NCBI RefSeq assembly: GCF_000003195.3
Contig: NC_012879.2
Span: 24,100,017-24,164,016 of the forward strand
Length of the DNA: 64,000 nt
DNA from: Sorghum bicolor
Lineage: Eukaryota; Streptophyta; Magnoliopsida; Poales; Poaceae
Reading direction: 5' to 3'
This document shows, one piece after another, positions 11,949 through 23,932 of the stretch. The notes below the pieces were generated by a model that searched no databases, was not told the origin of the DNA, and saw only the letters and a list, made by a program, of their open reading frames with translations. Each line of letters starts with the position of its first letter. Positions within the stretch are counted from its first letter, which is position 1. The translations under genes were made by a program, and so were the position numbers.

Positions 11949-14900
11949 CTACTCGGGCTGATCACCCACTTGGCCTTGCTGCCCAGACGGAGGGGTCGGG
12001 GCCACCGGCGCCTGGCTGGTCAAGACCGTAGGCGTCGACCGCCCATCTCCGGCAATGGACGCCCCCGACAACTCCCTGGCCGATCTGTCTGACCCCGGCT
12101 GGTCGGGGGGAGTGGCCGTCCCGCAGAGGTTGATGTCGCTGATCACCGTCGACGACAAGTCAAGTAGGCCAGCTCGAAGGTCGTCTGCTCCTGCGGGCCA
12201 ACTTCCTTGGGGTACCCCCTCTCTAGCCTGGACAGGTCGACCAGGGGATAGTGGGCGCACACCATGTCGAGGACATGCGCGCCGGCGAACTCCCCGGCGT
12301 CCTTGACGAACTGCTGGAGCCAGTCCCACGCCCGTTGCGCCTTCTCGACTGGCGTCAGTCTTGGCGCGCGAGGCTGGTCTTTAGGGAGCTCGGGGCTGAT
12401 CAAGTCAAGAACCGGGGCCACTCCTTTCCAAAGTTTGATGCAGTTGGTCTTCCAGGAGTCCCGGTCCTTGATCAGCTCGTCTAAATGCTTCTTGGTATTC
12501 ACCTTGAGCACTACAAATCAAGCAGGAGGTCAGTTCGCAAATAAAGAAAGGAACGTCGAGCAACCAAGTAAAAAATGAGTGCCACGGTTGTTACCAGACA
12601 ACTCCCAATTCCTGTTGCTTAGCTCCTCGCCGGCTCGGCGCCCGGACTCCACCGCCCCGGCAAGCTCTTGGCCGAGCTGCTCCTTCTCCTGCCGGAGGCG
12701 TGCAACCTCCTCCTCCAAGTCTGTAGGTACAATACCTGGTCAACAAAACTGACCACGTGGCCACATACAACTGCTCGGAACAGGTGACTGACCTCTCCTT
12801 TGGTGGACCTGGTCGGCTAACTGCCGATTGAGGTCGAGAAGGCGCCCTTCCTGAGCACTCATCTCGGCCGCCTTCTCTCTGGCTTCCGACCGAAGCCGAT
12901 CCACCTCTGCGGACAGGGCCTTGTTCTCGGCCATAACGCCCTCAATATGGTCGAAGCACCTTTTTCGGTACTTCGCCGTTTTCATTGCACCCTGCACGAA
13001 GAGTACATGTTGAACCCAGGAACATCGCACATAAGGATCGAGCAGCGCAAAGGACCATTTACCTTAACCTCGTCCACGAGACGTTTTGCCGCGTGCTCCA
13101 CCCTTGCGGCCTCTTCCGTCTCCGCGAGCTCCTCGTGTCTGATGAAGTGGTCCCCGCGTTGGCGCCACACGTAGACGTGCTGGCGGCCATCACGGGGACG
13201 ACCTTCAATCTCCTCCACGTCATCGTCAGAGGCCGCCTGGGTCTCCTCGTTCGCCGCACTGCCACCGGCTGTGGTCGCAGGCATCACTAGCCCCTGGTCC
13301 AGTCCAGGGGAGCCTGCGGGCGAAGAGGCCCCTGCCCAGGGTGGTGTTGGGACTCCCCTCTCTTCGGCTGGTGGAGGAGTCGGGGCTTTGTCTTCCTCCT
13401 CGACGACGTTACTCGGGGGAGGCGTCCTCGTAGCCTCCTCGTCCCTCGTCGGGGTGCTCGCCGCAGCCTTTGCTGAGGCCGGATGCTCCTCGGCGCTATC
13501 AGCCGCGGTTGTCACCGCGGGCTACTCCGTGGTCTGCGGCGTGGCGTCCCCAGCGGCAGCAACGGGCTCGGCCACCCTCTGGCCAGCAACGTGGTCAGGA
13601 TCAACGTCCGACGCCGTGCTAACAATAAGACGACATTTAAACAATGTCAAAACGCAGCAACAAAATGCAAAACATCGCAACACGAAAGTAAGAATGAAAA
13701 CTTACAGGTCAGAGCACCGGTGTGTTGCGGTGAACCTCCTCCTAGTCCTACCAGTCGGTACCTGCGCCCCCGTCTCTACGACGCGCGTCGGCTCGACATG
13801 CGGTGCAGGCGGGTCACTGGTCACCCGAGCAGCGGTGGCCGGCGCAACGTCTGGACGACTACGCGGCCTCCGGACCAACGACGGCACGGCCTCCTCCTCG
13901 TCGTCGTCGTCATCGGCGATCCGGACGAGCTGACGGCGCTTTGGCGCCTGGCTGCTCTCTACCGGTAGCGTTGCCGCAGGGGAGCGGTCCGCCGCCAGTG
14001 GCCTTTTCCCCACCACTCTGTCCTCGATGGTCGGGGCGGGATGGTTTTGCTCCTCCTCACTGCTGGTGTACCGAGCACACCGAGCAGCGTCGTCTTCCGG
14101 CGGGTCTTCCCCCGCGGGATTCTCCATGCCAGGTGCCAGTGATACGTACACTGTGCACCGGTCAACGTCTCCGATCTGCAACAACAACAAAGACAAGTCA
14201 ACAACTAGGAAGAACAAGAACTAAGGAGGTAACATCAGTCAGTAACACTACCTTAGGAGCTGGTCGCCCCAGCTTGAAGGCCTGCACCCAATCACCGCTT
14301 CGAACGAAGCTATTGTATGCAAAGTTGAACAGCTCGTTCAACAGCTGTTGCACTTCTGTCTTCTCTAGAACTTCAGGACTCATCCTGGTCGGGTCCTGGC
14401 TTCCCGCGTACTCGTACGCCGAATGTACCCTCTTCTGGCAGGGCATCACCCGACGACAGATGAAGTTGCCGACCACTCCTAGCCCGTCTAAACGCGACCA
14501 GTCGATCAGCTTCATCAGTTCTTCTACCTGACCGGCGAACTCTGGGCGGTCTATCCAACTGACCCTCTTCTCGGGAATGTACCCCACATTGCAGAACGTG
14601 GAGCTGCCTGGCTCTTCCCTGACGTAGAACCACTTCTTGTACCACTCGGTGAGAGAAGTGTTCCACGGGCAGTTGAGATACCGGTTCTTCATCCCGTCAC
14701 GAAGATTGAGGTATACTCCACCTCCAATCTTGGAGCCTCCAACCGCTCCCTTCTTCCTCAAACATGAAAAGGTAGCGGAAAAGATCGAAGTGTGGCTCTA
14801 TCACAACATAGGCCTCGCACAGATGGATAAAAGTGGAAATAAGAAGAATCGAGTTCGGGTGCAGATTGCAGATCCCGATCTCATAGTAAAGAAGAAGCCC

Positions 14901-15140
14901 CTGGAGAAAAGGATGGACAGGAACCCCAAAACCCCTCTTGAAATAATCTTCGAAAACCACGATCTCACCGGCACGGAGGTCGGGGTAGCTCTCCCCCTCT
15001 GGCGCCCTCCAGCCGCCGAGCTCTTGGCCGTGCAGTAGCCCCATGCCGACGAGGTCGTTGAGGGACCTCACGCTGCTCCGGGACTTCTTCCACTCCTTAG
15101 CCATCAGCTCGGCCCTCTTTTTGGAGTCGCTCTTCACCAT
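11949..15140 (-). pseudogene. Antisense six-exon gene of element B, two frameshifts
   Basis: Starts at ATG 15140. Exons by eye are 15140-14252, 14175-13706, 13618-13063, 12991-12793, 12720-12595 and 12510-11949, with GT-AG introns at all five sites where intact element C also has them. Exon 1 carries the PF04195-like domain (GFGVPVHPFLQGLLLYYEIG; LCEAYVVIEPHFDLFRYLF). Exon 2 is acidic/basic and low in complexity. Exons 4 and 5 are coiled coil (EEEVARLRQEKEQLGQEL). Exon 6 has WDWLQQFVKDAGEFAGAHVL. A one-base insertion near 14759 shifts exon 1, and another shift near 12180 disrupts exon 6. Function is unknown; the family is known only as plant gypsy-associated proteins. Confidence 0.8.
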
Positions 15141-15544
15141 TGACGCTCCGGGAATGGCTGCGAGTTGGGTGGACTGATGGTGATTGCAGAAGGCAAGAGT
15201 GGAAAGCTTGAAGGCAATGGCAGGGTAAGCAATATGAGGGCAATGTCAAGCTTTTATAAGCAACAACTCCACCCCTCCCACTTCCCGCATTCTTGGGAAG
15301 TGGGCGGGCCCAACGGCGGACGCGACGTTTCGGTTTTCAACAATTACCGGCAATTAATACGGCAACCTTTTCGTATAATTGATGGTTTCCTTTTCTCGAA
15401 CCGCGCAAAGAGCGGCTGCACAGTTACCAGGTGCACCTTTTCACACAACCATCTGATAATGCGTCAGGAGGTCTCGTCACGTCACTCATTTATGTGGTAA
15501 GATGCTTTTTTTCAAAATAACAGACAAAAATTGGTGGAGGATCA
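15141..15544 (-). promoter_or_regulatory. Upstream region of the antisense gene, element B
   Basis: Contains the antisense 5' leader and TATA box, then sequence shared with element C (about 43992-44400). No ORF is supported on either strand. Confidence 0.5.
15251..15260 (-). promoter_or_regulatory. TATA box of the antisense gene in element B
   Basis: Minus strand reads CTTATAAAAG about 115 bp upstream of the antisense ATG. Element C has CTTATAAGAG at the same distance from its antisense ATG, and D has CTATAAATAC about 135 bp upstream. Confidence 0.6.
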
Positions 15545-15770
15545 ACATTCCTGGGGACTGCACCGACCACCGAGCACTGTATTCTCGGGGACTGTTCGTC
15601 CAGTCCACCAGTTTGGAGATCTGGGGACTGCACCGACCACCGAGAACTGTAAGTTCGGGGACTGGTTGCCCAGTCCGCCAGTTCGGAGATCTTGGGGCCG
15701 CACCGACCACCGAGCACTGTACGCTCGGGGACTGGTCGACCAGCCCGCCAGTTTGGAAGAATTAGGGACT
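15545..15770 (+). repeat. Tandem repeat, about 70-bp unit, three copies (element B)
   Basis: Units start near 15554, 15624 and 15694 with GGACTGCACCGACCACCGAG-type sequence. Each contains CTCGGGGACTG, close to the polypurine tract used at the 3' LTR. The units are diverged from one another, unlike the nearly identical array in element C. Confidence 0.8.
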
Positions 15771-16331
15771 ATACCAATCACCAAGGTGTTATCAGCTCGA
15801 GACTGGTTGATGAGTCTATCCGATGGCAAACGAGCATGAGATGCTCGGGGACTGGATAATTTTAATTTTTTAGACCTTGCTACAAGGCTCATACTTCGCC
15901 TTCCAGCAAGCTCGGGGACTACATCAGTACGATGCATCTGGCGATGCATCTCAGTTTCAGAATTTCTCTGAGGACTTTTCTTCTGACACTGGCACCACGT
16001 GCAAACGTCACCTACTACCAGGCTCGGGGACTAAGTGGGCACACTTCACCTTGCGGTGAACTTGTTTGCTTTTTGCTAGAGTACACTTTTTGAAAAAAGT
16101 AGAGTGGGCACACTTCACCGAGAAAAGAAATATTTTTTCTTAAGAGCACCATGCATTCTTCGAACAACCAGCTTTTTCGATGCCAATGTTGATAAAATAT
16201 TTTTGAGTTGGTCAAAATACCATTGCAACTGTTCAAGCGACTTTCCTGCCTATTGAAGACGTCAAGTTTCACTGGTCGAAGAAGCTCAAGACGGCGTGTT
16301 ACTTCACAATACATGGTGCTCGGGGACTAGC
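15771..16331 (+). other. 3' untranslated region and polypurine tract of element B
   Basis: Carries repeated GCTCGGGGACT cores (about 15850, 15910, 16022 and 16319). The last (GCTCGGGGACTAGC, ending 16331) directly precedes the LTR and is the functional-position polypurine tract. No coding frame. Confidence 0.7.
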
Positions 16332-16786
16332 TGTGGGGGTATAAACCCCTATACCCTTACGGCTAGACTTGGGCCAGGAGGCTTGGCCCATTACAAGACA
16401 AGTTCGAGGCTCGATCCGATCGCTCGGAGTTTCGCGCAAGGAAACAAGACGTGGAGATCAAGCATGATTCTAGTCGGTTAGAATAGGAATTGATATCGAA
16501 CTATCTATGGCAATTGTAACCGACTAGTATTAGTTTCTAGATCTGTAACCCTGCCCTCCGGACTATATAAGGAGGGGCAAGGGACCCCTCTAGGACACAT
16601 TATTCTCTCAATCCAATACAATCAGATGCAGGACGTAGGTGTTACGCCCACACGGCGGCCGAACCTGGATAAAAACCTTGTCTGTGTCTTGCGTCACCAT
16701 CAAGTTCGCAGCTTGCGCACGGTCTACCGATAAACTACTACCGTGGGCATACCCCAAGGTAGACTGCCGACCAGCTTTCGTCGACA
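16332..16786 (+). repeat. 3' LTR of element B (455 bp)
   Basis: Begins TGTGGGGGTATAAACC and ends CTTTCGTCGACA, like both LTRs of C and the solo LTR at 17317. TATATAAGGAGGGG near 16563 is the promoter motif. The internal sequence stops exactly at 16786. Confidence 0.93.
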
Positions 16787-18249
16787 CTCCACGTCCTCGT
16801 GTAGAGGTGGTGCAGCCGCGGCTGGTCCATCTACCTCCATGCCATCGTCATTGGCCACAATCACCTGAGGTCCCACCTCCGGGTACATGGGTACAGGGCG
16901 AGGAATAGGGTGTAGCAAGTTGTTGAGACGGTGAATCTCCACAAGACCAACCTTAATCTGAACCTGCAGATAGTTCTCCCGCTCAAGCGACTGAGTCCGG
17001 TGCATCTCCCATGCCCGGCACCTATTCTCCAACACACGGAGCGCAGTATCCCTCTCACGAGTGACCTGCACCAAGCGCTCCTGCACTGTCTCCCTCTCCC
17101 TAGCCAACTGACTCATTTGATCCTGCTTGTGATCTCTCTCTCTAATGGCCTTCACCCACTGCTACCTATGGTACTCCGCAATGTCTTCCCAGTCATTGCG
17201 GTCCTTCTGAGCTTGCTCCAGGAGTCTAGCTTGCTTGCGAAACATGCGAGCATGCTTTTCAGCCTTCTGTTGCATCTCCTGAGCCTGGCGAACAGCCACG
17301 ATCACCTGTGCATAGGTGTGGGGGTATAAACCCCTATACCCTCACGACTAGACTTGGGCCAGGAGGTTTGGCCCATTACGAGACAAGATCGATGCTTGAT
17401 CCGACCGCTCGGAGTTTCACGCAAGGAAACAAGATGTGGAGATCAAGCAGGATTCTAGTCGGTTAGAATAGGAATTGATATCGAACTATCTTTGGCAATT
17501 GTAACCGACTAGGATTAGTTTTCAGATTTGTAACCCTGCCCTCCGGACTATATAAGGAGGGGCAAGGGACCCCCCTAGGACACATTATTCTCAATCCAAT
17601 ACAATCAGACGCAGGACGTAGGTGTTACGCCCACACGGTGGCCGAACCTGGATAAAAAGCTTGTCCGTGTCTTGCGTCACCATCGAGTTCGTAGTTTGCG
17701 CACCGTCTACCGATAAACTACTACCGTGGGCATACCCCAAGGTAGACTGCCGACTAGATTTCGTCGACAATAGGTGTCCTCTCACTGACCGAACAGCTTG
17801 AGCACAGCCATCATAGCACTCATAGCAGCACTAGAACTCTCAGCTCGCTCTCCTCGACCTCGGACCAACGCGCAACCATCAGCCTGCTTCCACTCCACTG
17901 CTCCTGGGTGAGCATGGGGAATGGAGGTCGCCGGCCCTCCTGTCAGCTCATCACCAAACCTCTAACAGATGTTGAGCAGCATACCATGGGCTGCAACCTG
18001 AGCCACTTCCCATGGAGTCTGCCCATCAGAGTTGCAGGTCCACCCTGTCCATGCAGGCCTGCCCCCATGTGGTGGGACAACTCCCTGCACAGCAAACCAC
18101 TACAACTCTCCTGTCATATCCACCTCCCACCAAGAATACTGAGGTGGCTCAGTATATCCTACAGACTGCAGCACCCTCCAGAGCAAAGTAGGAGTGCCAA
18201 ACTCGCTCAAAAAGGTATCACTGGGGCGAGGTGAAGCGGGCATGTCCAT
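16787..18249 (-). pseudogene. Coiled-coil ORF of element G, split by a solo LTR, with stops
   Basis: Minus-strand coding resemblance starts at ATG 18249-18247. The N-terminal part includes DTFLSEFGTPTLLWRVLQSV and GYTEPPQYSWWEVDM, a segment I associate with uncharacterised grass transposon proteins. After the solo LTR (17317-17769) the same strand continues as a long charged coiled coil rich in Glu, Arg and Gln (RERDHKQDQMSQLARERETV near 17150), then Pro-rich and acidic sequence (PIPRPVPMYPEVGP; DDGMEVDGP). In-frame stops lie near 18107, 17961, 17790 and 17163. It is truncated at 16787 by element B. Role unknown; a structural or Gag-like protein is possible but unproven. Confidence 0.55.
17317..17769 (+). 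mobile_element. Solo LTR of the B/C family with intact TSD
   Basis: A single 453-bp LTR (TGTGGGGGTATAAACC to ATTTCGTCGACA) is flanked by the exact 5-bp duplication ATAGG (17312-17316 and 17770-17774). There is no internal sequence, which is the signature of recombination between the two LTRs of a former full element. It interrupts the coiled-coil ORF of element G. Confidence 0.95.
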
Positions 18250-19053
18250 CTGTGGAAAGGAATAACCGTGGGTAAAAGTGGATTAGTTGAAGCAACATTT
18301 ATTTAATTTAAAAGGGACGACATTGTAAGGGAAGGAGTAGACAGAATGTATGCATGAATGCGACATGATGCATGCACGAACCGTACGTCCTCACAAACTT
18401 AGAAAATTAATCTTCTAACGGATATTCGGTGGCATACATTCGTCTCTCAATACGATAACTAGCGATTTACACATGCGCTGTTAGAGTACCTACAGAAAAC
18501 TTCATTGCAGCCCAATAGTTCCCAATATATCACTCAAGAAAAGCAGTAAACTAAGTGCACATTGCTTGTACATGCCCAATCATGCACAAACAATGACACC
18601 ACAGCTACCCGAGAAATTTAAATGCTCCCCAATTAAGTTTCTTTCGTGCTTCCATGGTTAGACATGTAACCACTCTAGAAAACCACCACGAACACTCCCC
18701 TAGTCCGCGGTTTGGACGATCATGCTCTCACAGCTCACACTTACCAGGGCGTAGGTGCGACGTTGCATAATTTAAATCTAGCGACACATGTGGCTAATTC
18801 ATATATGAAGGCTACCTCTACCATTAGACCACAGGGTAGCATAGTGCGGTCATCACACATCCATACCTGAGTACTGTCGGAGATGCATAAATAAAACCAC
18901 CCAAGTCAGTACTTAAATAGCCACCTATAGTCCTTATATGGGCAAGGAGGATTCAACCACTGGCATAACTTAAGTATTGATTTACACCATTTTATTTAAA
19001 AAAAACTCTTTTGTTTTTAAATACACAAATGCTGCATTTATAATGCTGAACTT
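18250..19053 (-). other. Leader of element G, no gene seen
   Basis: About 0.8 kb between the primer-binding site and the ORF start. AT-rich, with no supported reading frame on either strand. Confidence 0.5.
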
Positions 19054-19065
19054 GCTCTGATGCCA
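19054..19065 (-). promoter_or_regulatory. Primer-binding site of element G (initiator-Met tRNA type)
   Basis: Minus strand reads TGGCATCAGAGC two bases inside the LTR end GTGACA. The usual plant form is TGGTATCAGAGC; here one base differs. Confidence 0.7.
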
Positions 19066-19067
19066 GT

Positions 19068-22000
19068 TGTCACAGAACTGACCAAATTATAAGAGTTCAA
19101 GTGTAGAAACGATCGACTAGCAATCAAGTTTCAAAACTTGAGCCCATATAATCCCGGTAGTCAACTGAAATCACGAAGGACTTCAAACCAACTTGCAACA
19201 AACCAAGATCGTAATAGTTCAACATAACACAGCGAATGTTACATGGTCATTCATTGCCGTCGAAGCGGCACCACATCGGAGTTACTTAGTTATTACAACA
19301 CAAGTTTGTAGTAGCGGAAGCAAAATAGTTTACAACACATATTCCAAAGTTCAGTTCCCAAGTTCTTGTTACTGCCAGAGTCTCATACCATCCATCCAAA
19401 AGCAACAGGTACGAAGTAGTTAGAGAGCTGTGCCCAACGGTTTAGTCCTCATCCCCAGCGGGATGGAGACAGGTCTTGCAGAAGCCATCATAAAAGATAT
19501 CATCTGCAACAGGTGGGAATAAACCCTGAGTACGAGGATGTACTCAGCTAGACTTACCCGTCTAGTAAAATATAAAAGACACCAAGGATCATGCAAGGCT
19601 AAGTATAAAGTGTAGCTGGCTTGACTCAACATTTGCCAAAAGCTTAAGTAGAGACTACACCATTGTAAAAGCATCATATTAATCATCATTAGCCTACCAC
19701 TAGATTAGCACCTATACTAAAACACTTCACTTGATTATTACAAGCAATAATAACCATATCAAGTTCATCATATGTTCTTCCTTGCTATCATCATTATCAC
19801 GAACCAATGTTCTTTAGTGAATGCTACGTTTGTCGCTGCTCTGTCAAGTTCTCACTATCCGGGAGAGACGGCGATTCGAATCGATTCCTATCCAGCTGGA
19901 GGGTTATTCCTAGCACTCACCCAAGCATCCCCTGTCGGAGAGCAAGCGGGTCACCTTTGGTACGACTCAGGAATTGCGGCTCCGATCAGCGCCGCACTCC
20001 CAGGGCTACCACTCTGCCAGGGAGGTTAGGAATTTTAGCTCACCTGCCTTTGGTCTTACGCCAATGGTCCCCCGCACACCGCACTTCCTCCGGCAGTGCA
20101 CACTTTATACTTGCCGGTCTTCCGGCCTGTGTCATACTACTAGGCTTTGCGGTCGGAATGAGTTATCCAGCAAACTAAGTGTTAGGCATGCGTTCAACAT
20201 GACAAGAGGACGTACAACGATCGGTCCTTAGCTGCCACAGATGGAGTTACTACAACCTTGCAAAACTCCGCCTGGCTTAAGTCAATTTAATCAGGTTACT
20301 TTCACGATAGCACATATAGACAATCGTGATCTGACACAACCCTATCTCATGCAGGTGACAGGATATCACCCGACTTCTACCGGTTAAAGCATAGCTAATC
20401 CGTTACTCGATCCTAACTCTACAACCAGGTAGGGGTAAGATATCTTGGACAAGGAATGAGTATAATGCAGCAAGGGTTTCATCACAACTCCTATATGTAA
20501 TGCATCAATAGATATAACATAATCAAGTAAGCTTTCGAAATTAAAGTGGGAGACTTAAGATGCTCCGGAGCTTGCCTTTCACGAACGATGCAGGCTCGTG
20601 GTTCGGGCACTCAATCTCCTCTTCAGGCTCCTCGTGTCCGGCTTGCTGGACCTCTACCTCCGGGTTGATCTCTTGGTCCTCGGGGTTCACTTGGAGCTCG
20701 AACGTAGCTGTCGCGTCTGGTGCACCTATTGCATGCACGATAAGTAAGAATGTGTGCATACTAGATGAGGATGAATGCTTGATAACATAACTAGAACTTC
20801 ACTGGACACTCATTTACTGAGCACTCTTCCAAGATAATTCTCAAAAGATACTAACTTAACAAGATTACCAAGTTAAACTGCAGCAGCAATCATCACAAAA
20901 CAGAGCAGTTCAAGAAATAAATCATAACTGGAGCTATGCAGATCCAACAAACATAAAGGAGGATATTCTGGAAAGCTTATGAAAGTGTATACATTTCATT
21001 TTTAAACACGACAGCAAGATTCCTAAGTTAAACAAGTCAATTAAACAAAGTTCCAGGTTCTGTCCCAGAAAAACAGAAAGCACGTATTTCTGGAACCTAA
21101 CTTGGAAGAGCTATAACTTTTAAACTATTGGACCAAATGATCCCAAAATTAAACCACAGCTAGTTCATAAAGTTTATAACAACTTTGATTTAGACAAGTC
21201 TTCCAGCAAACCAAATTATCATCAAGCAAAGGTTGGATTACTCTCTTGCTGTCCAGGACAGCTATAAACCTTCAATTAATTATTTAATGACATAGCCAAA
21301 GCATAAACAATATCAACCACAAGGCTTATAAGCACAAACACACCACAAGATTACCAGAACATTATATGTTAACCTTTAATTATTTATTATCATGGTACTT
21401 ATTAATTTAATTCCATAAAGGGGCATAGTTATATGATACCAGCACAAGTGCTTAGAAAAATCTACAACAATTACACAAGCACAAGCATAGCATCTTGACA
21501 CTACCACAAAATTTTCAGAGCAATTGCACATGCCAAATTCAAGATATGCATTTAACATGTGGCAAGGTGCTTATTTCATAAATTAGGAAACCTAGCTTAG
21601 ATAGTGTCAAACAACAGATTTCAGATTATTTACTTGTTACTATTACCATAAACAAGTTTGACACCAAAGTAGAGCACCAGCATAAGCACCAATTAATTAT
21701 TATGATTTTAAATAAGAAAACAAGCCATATCACAAACATAAATTACATATCATAGATATAGTACTCCTAAAATCATGAACTATTTATCATAGCATTCCAA
21801 AGACACTCAGAGACTACCATAAAAATTCATAGCAGAAGAAGCAATATATCAAGAGATATGAATTTACACATAAATAACAAGATTAAATTCTAATAATTAT
21901 TTTTCCCAGAAAACATGGTACATTTTATATTTTTATTAAAAACTAGCCATCTCAAGAAACATCACAAAATTTGTTTCACAATTTTTGGATCTCAGAAACT

Positions 22001-23656
22001 AGAGATATGATTTTTACAAGAAAACCAAAAATCTAGATTTGAATAAAAGAGAGGGGGAGACCGTTGAGTCACTGACAGCGGGACCCGCGCGTCAGCGACC
22101 CAGAGAACAGAGGACGCCTTCGCCAGCGAATGCTCGCCGACGGTGAGCTTCTCCGGCAGATCCAAGGGCACCAGCGTGCTCCTGGAGTGATTCCGCATCG
22201 ATGGAGGTAGGCTACACTAGGGTTACCGCAACGGAGAGGGGTCGCCGTCGGCCATGGCGGCACGGCGGAGCTACCCCGGCTTACGCCGGCCATCTCCGAC
22301 TGGTAGAGTGTCGGGGAAGGGCGGCTTAAGCACCAGTGAGTTAGCGCGGAGCTTTCTAGGTAGAAACGCCTAACCCTAATGGCTCCGGTGAGCCTGCTCA
22401 CGTGCGAGGTGCTCGTCGGCGGTGAGCACGACGGTGCGGCGGCCGTGTTCCCGCACGATGGTGGTACCATGGCCTGAATGGCGGGGCGTGAGCTGACACC
22501 AAGACCTAAGCGGACCTTAACGCGACTCAGAGGGAAGAGAGGAGGCGAGAACGGAGCAGCGGCGAGGTTCGCCGGAATTAGGGTCGCGACGGCTGTGAAC
22601 CCGACGACGACAAACTCGTGAAATGCGGCTCACCTCAGGGAGATCTCGTCCAACCGAGGGGTGGAGAAGATGGAGGAGCTCGAGGCGAACTCGGAGACGC
22701 TCGGAGGCAAGGTGAGACGCAGAGATGAGGACGCGAGGAGCTTGCGAAGCTCTCGGCGGCAATGGCGATGGCGCTTCCGCCGCGGAGTCGCGAGAGAGAG
22801 ACAGGGAGAGAGTGGACGAGCGCTGACTGAGTGCGGTGTGTCGTGGCATCCATGACGACGCCGACGACCTGACGAGCGAGGCCATCGCCAGCGTACGGGC
22901 GCCAAATGGCGGACAGGTGTCGCGCTGGCGACCACGACGGCGAGCTCGGCTCTGAATCAGGCAACACGATCAACGACTGACAGAGCAACTTCGATAGAGT
23001 TGATCTCCCGAACCATGGCGAATTAGGTGATGGTGTAGTTGACAAAGTTGGAGTGCTAGCTGAGTTCTTCAACATTGTCAACTAGAGCAAAAGCTAGATC
23101 AGCCTGGATTGAGAGATAGGAGGTTTCCAAAATCGATCGAGCAAACTGTTGCGTCCCCAGACTTGGAAAATTTTTCTAAGCGTTGGAAACAGCCCCAAAT
23201 CTGCCTTGTGGGTCACTTTTGAGCTAGATGTTCTCATTTTCATGAGATGGCCATAAAACAACTTTTGTTCCTTATAAAATTTTCTACAACTTTGATGTAG
23301 AGAGTTTTGACATGCAAACATTTTATGAAACACTTTTTAAAAGCTCAAGCAAAAGAGGTTTCTAGGGTCTATACATGGAAGCATGACTTAAGTAATTATT
23401 TTGGAGAAGTGATCAACATGAACATTGTTCCTAAGGTTGAGTTAAGCATAGATAAACTATTTACCAAGGCATAGCATACAAGCATGAGCATGGTTCACAC
23501 AAACACAAGCATAGGAAGCATGATTAAACAAGCTAAAGCACATTTAAGCATAAAATGACATGGCTCAAGGTAGATGATGATCATGATATGCTTGAGTAGA
23601 TGATGATGCTCATGTTATGCATGTGATTGATGCAACCATAACACTGGGGTGTTACA
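19068..23656 (-). repeat. 5' LTR of element G (about 4.6 kb)
   Basis: Minus strand starts TGTAACACCCCAGTGTTA at 23656 and ends CTGTGACA at 19068, next to a primer-binding site. No second copy is in the window to confirm the left boundary, so the span rests on the TG/CA ends, the PBS position and lack of other structure. The segment near 22060-23000 is GC-rich, and the rest is AT-rich. Short ORFs inside show no motif and are not called. Confidence 0.65.
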
Positions 23657-23932
23657 GCCTCAGTGAGATATATAAAAGATAATGAGTGACTTGAGAGAAC
23701 CTATGAGGATAAAGGTATGCTAAATTTTTTTCAAAAATATACAAAAACTCCAAGTGAGAGGATTGAGAAGAAAGGATCTCTACTTTTGACCATACATTTC
23801 CCTTACTATGGTACACAGTGAATTTTTACATCCTGCAGGTATGAAGAGAATGCGTTACAATGTTTAACCCCAGATATTTTTCTTAACCATCATTTTCTCG
23901 AGGACGAGTAAAAGCCTAAGTATGGGGGTATT
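23657..23932 (+). mobile_element. 3' internal tail of an Athila element upstream of F
   Basis: Matches 31758-32041 of element F closely, including CTCGAGGACGAGTAAAAGCC and the polypurine tract AAGTATGGGGGTATT (23918-23932). It directly precedes an LTR that also serves as the 5' LTR of F. The rest of this element should lie left of the window, displaced by G, B and A. Confidence 0.85.

Larger units (their letters stand above)
7574..16786 (+). mobile_element. Element B: decayed Tat-lineage Ty3/gypsy element, 3' two-thirds
   Basis: Gag-protease, pol, an antisense gene, tandem repeats, polypurine tract and 3' LTR follow in the same order as in complete element C, with high nucleotide similarity throughout. 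The 5' LTR and most of gag lie left of the window, separated by the insertion of element A. Several stops and frameshifts show it is dead. It is inserted in element G at 16786/16787; its TSD should be CTCCA (16787-16791). Confidence 0.9.
16787..23656 (-). mobile_element. Element G: long-LTR, probably non-autonomous gypsy element, reverse, partial
   Basis: Minus strand reads a 4.6-kb LTR starting TGTAACACCC, a primer-binding site of the initiator-Met type (TGGCATCAGAGC), a leader, and a coiled-coil ORF remnant. The remainder and the second LTR are left of the window beyond element B. No RT or integrase is visible in the about 1.7 kb of internal sequence present. The very long LTR, the Met PBS and the non-enzymatic ORF fit a Del/Tekay-related or LARD-like element; the lineage is inference. 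It is inserted in an Athila internal region at 23656/23657. Confidence 0.65.

Noticed and set aside
13271..13968. Long plus-strand ORFs opposite the antisense genes (also 42163-42930 and 56876-57744)
   Set aside because: Shadows of GC-rich antisense exons; low-complexity translations such as Leu, Ala or Ser runs.
22069..23081. Cluster of Arg/Ser/Pro-rich minus ORFs in the GC-rich part of the G LTR
   Set aside because: Overlapping frames with no domain; typical of GC-rich non-coding LTR sequence.
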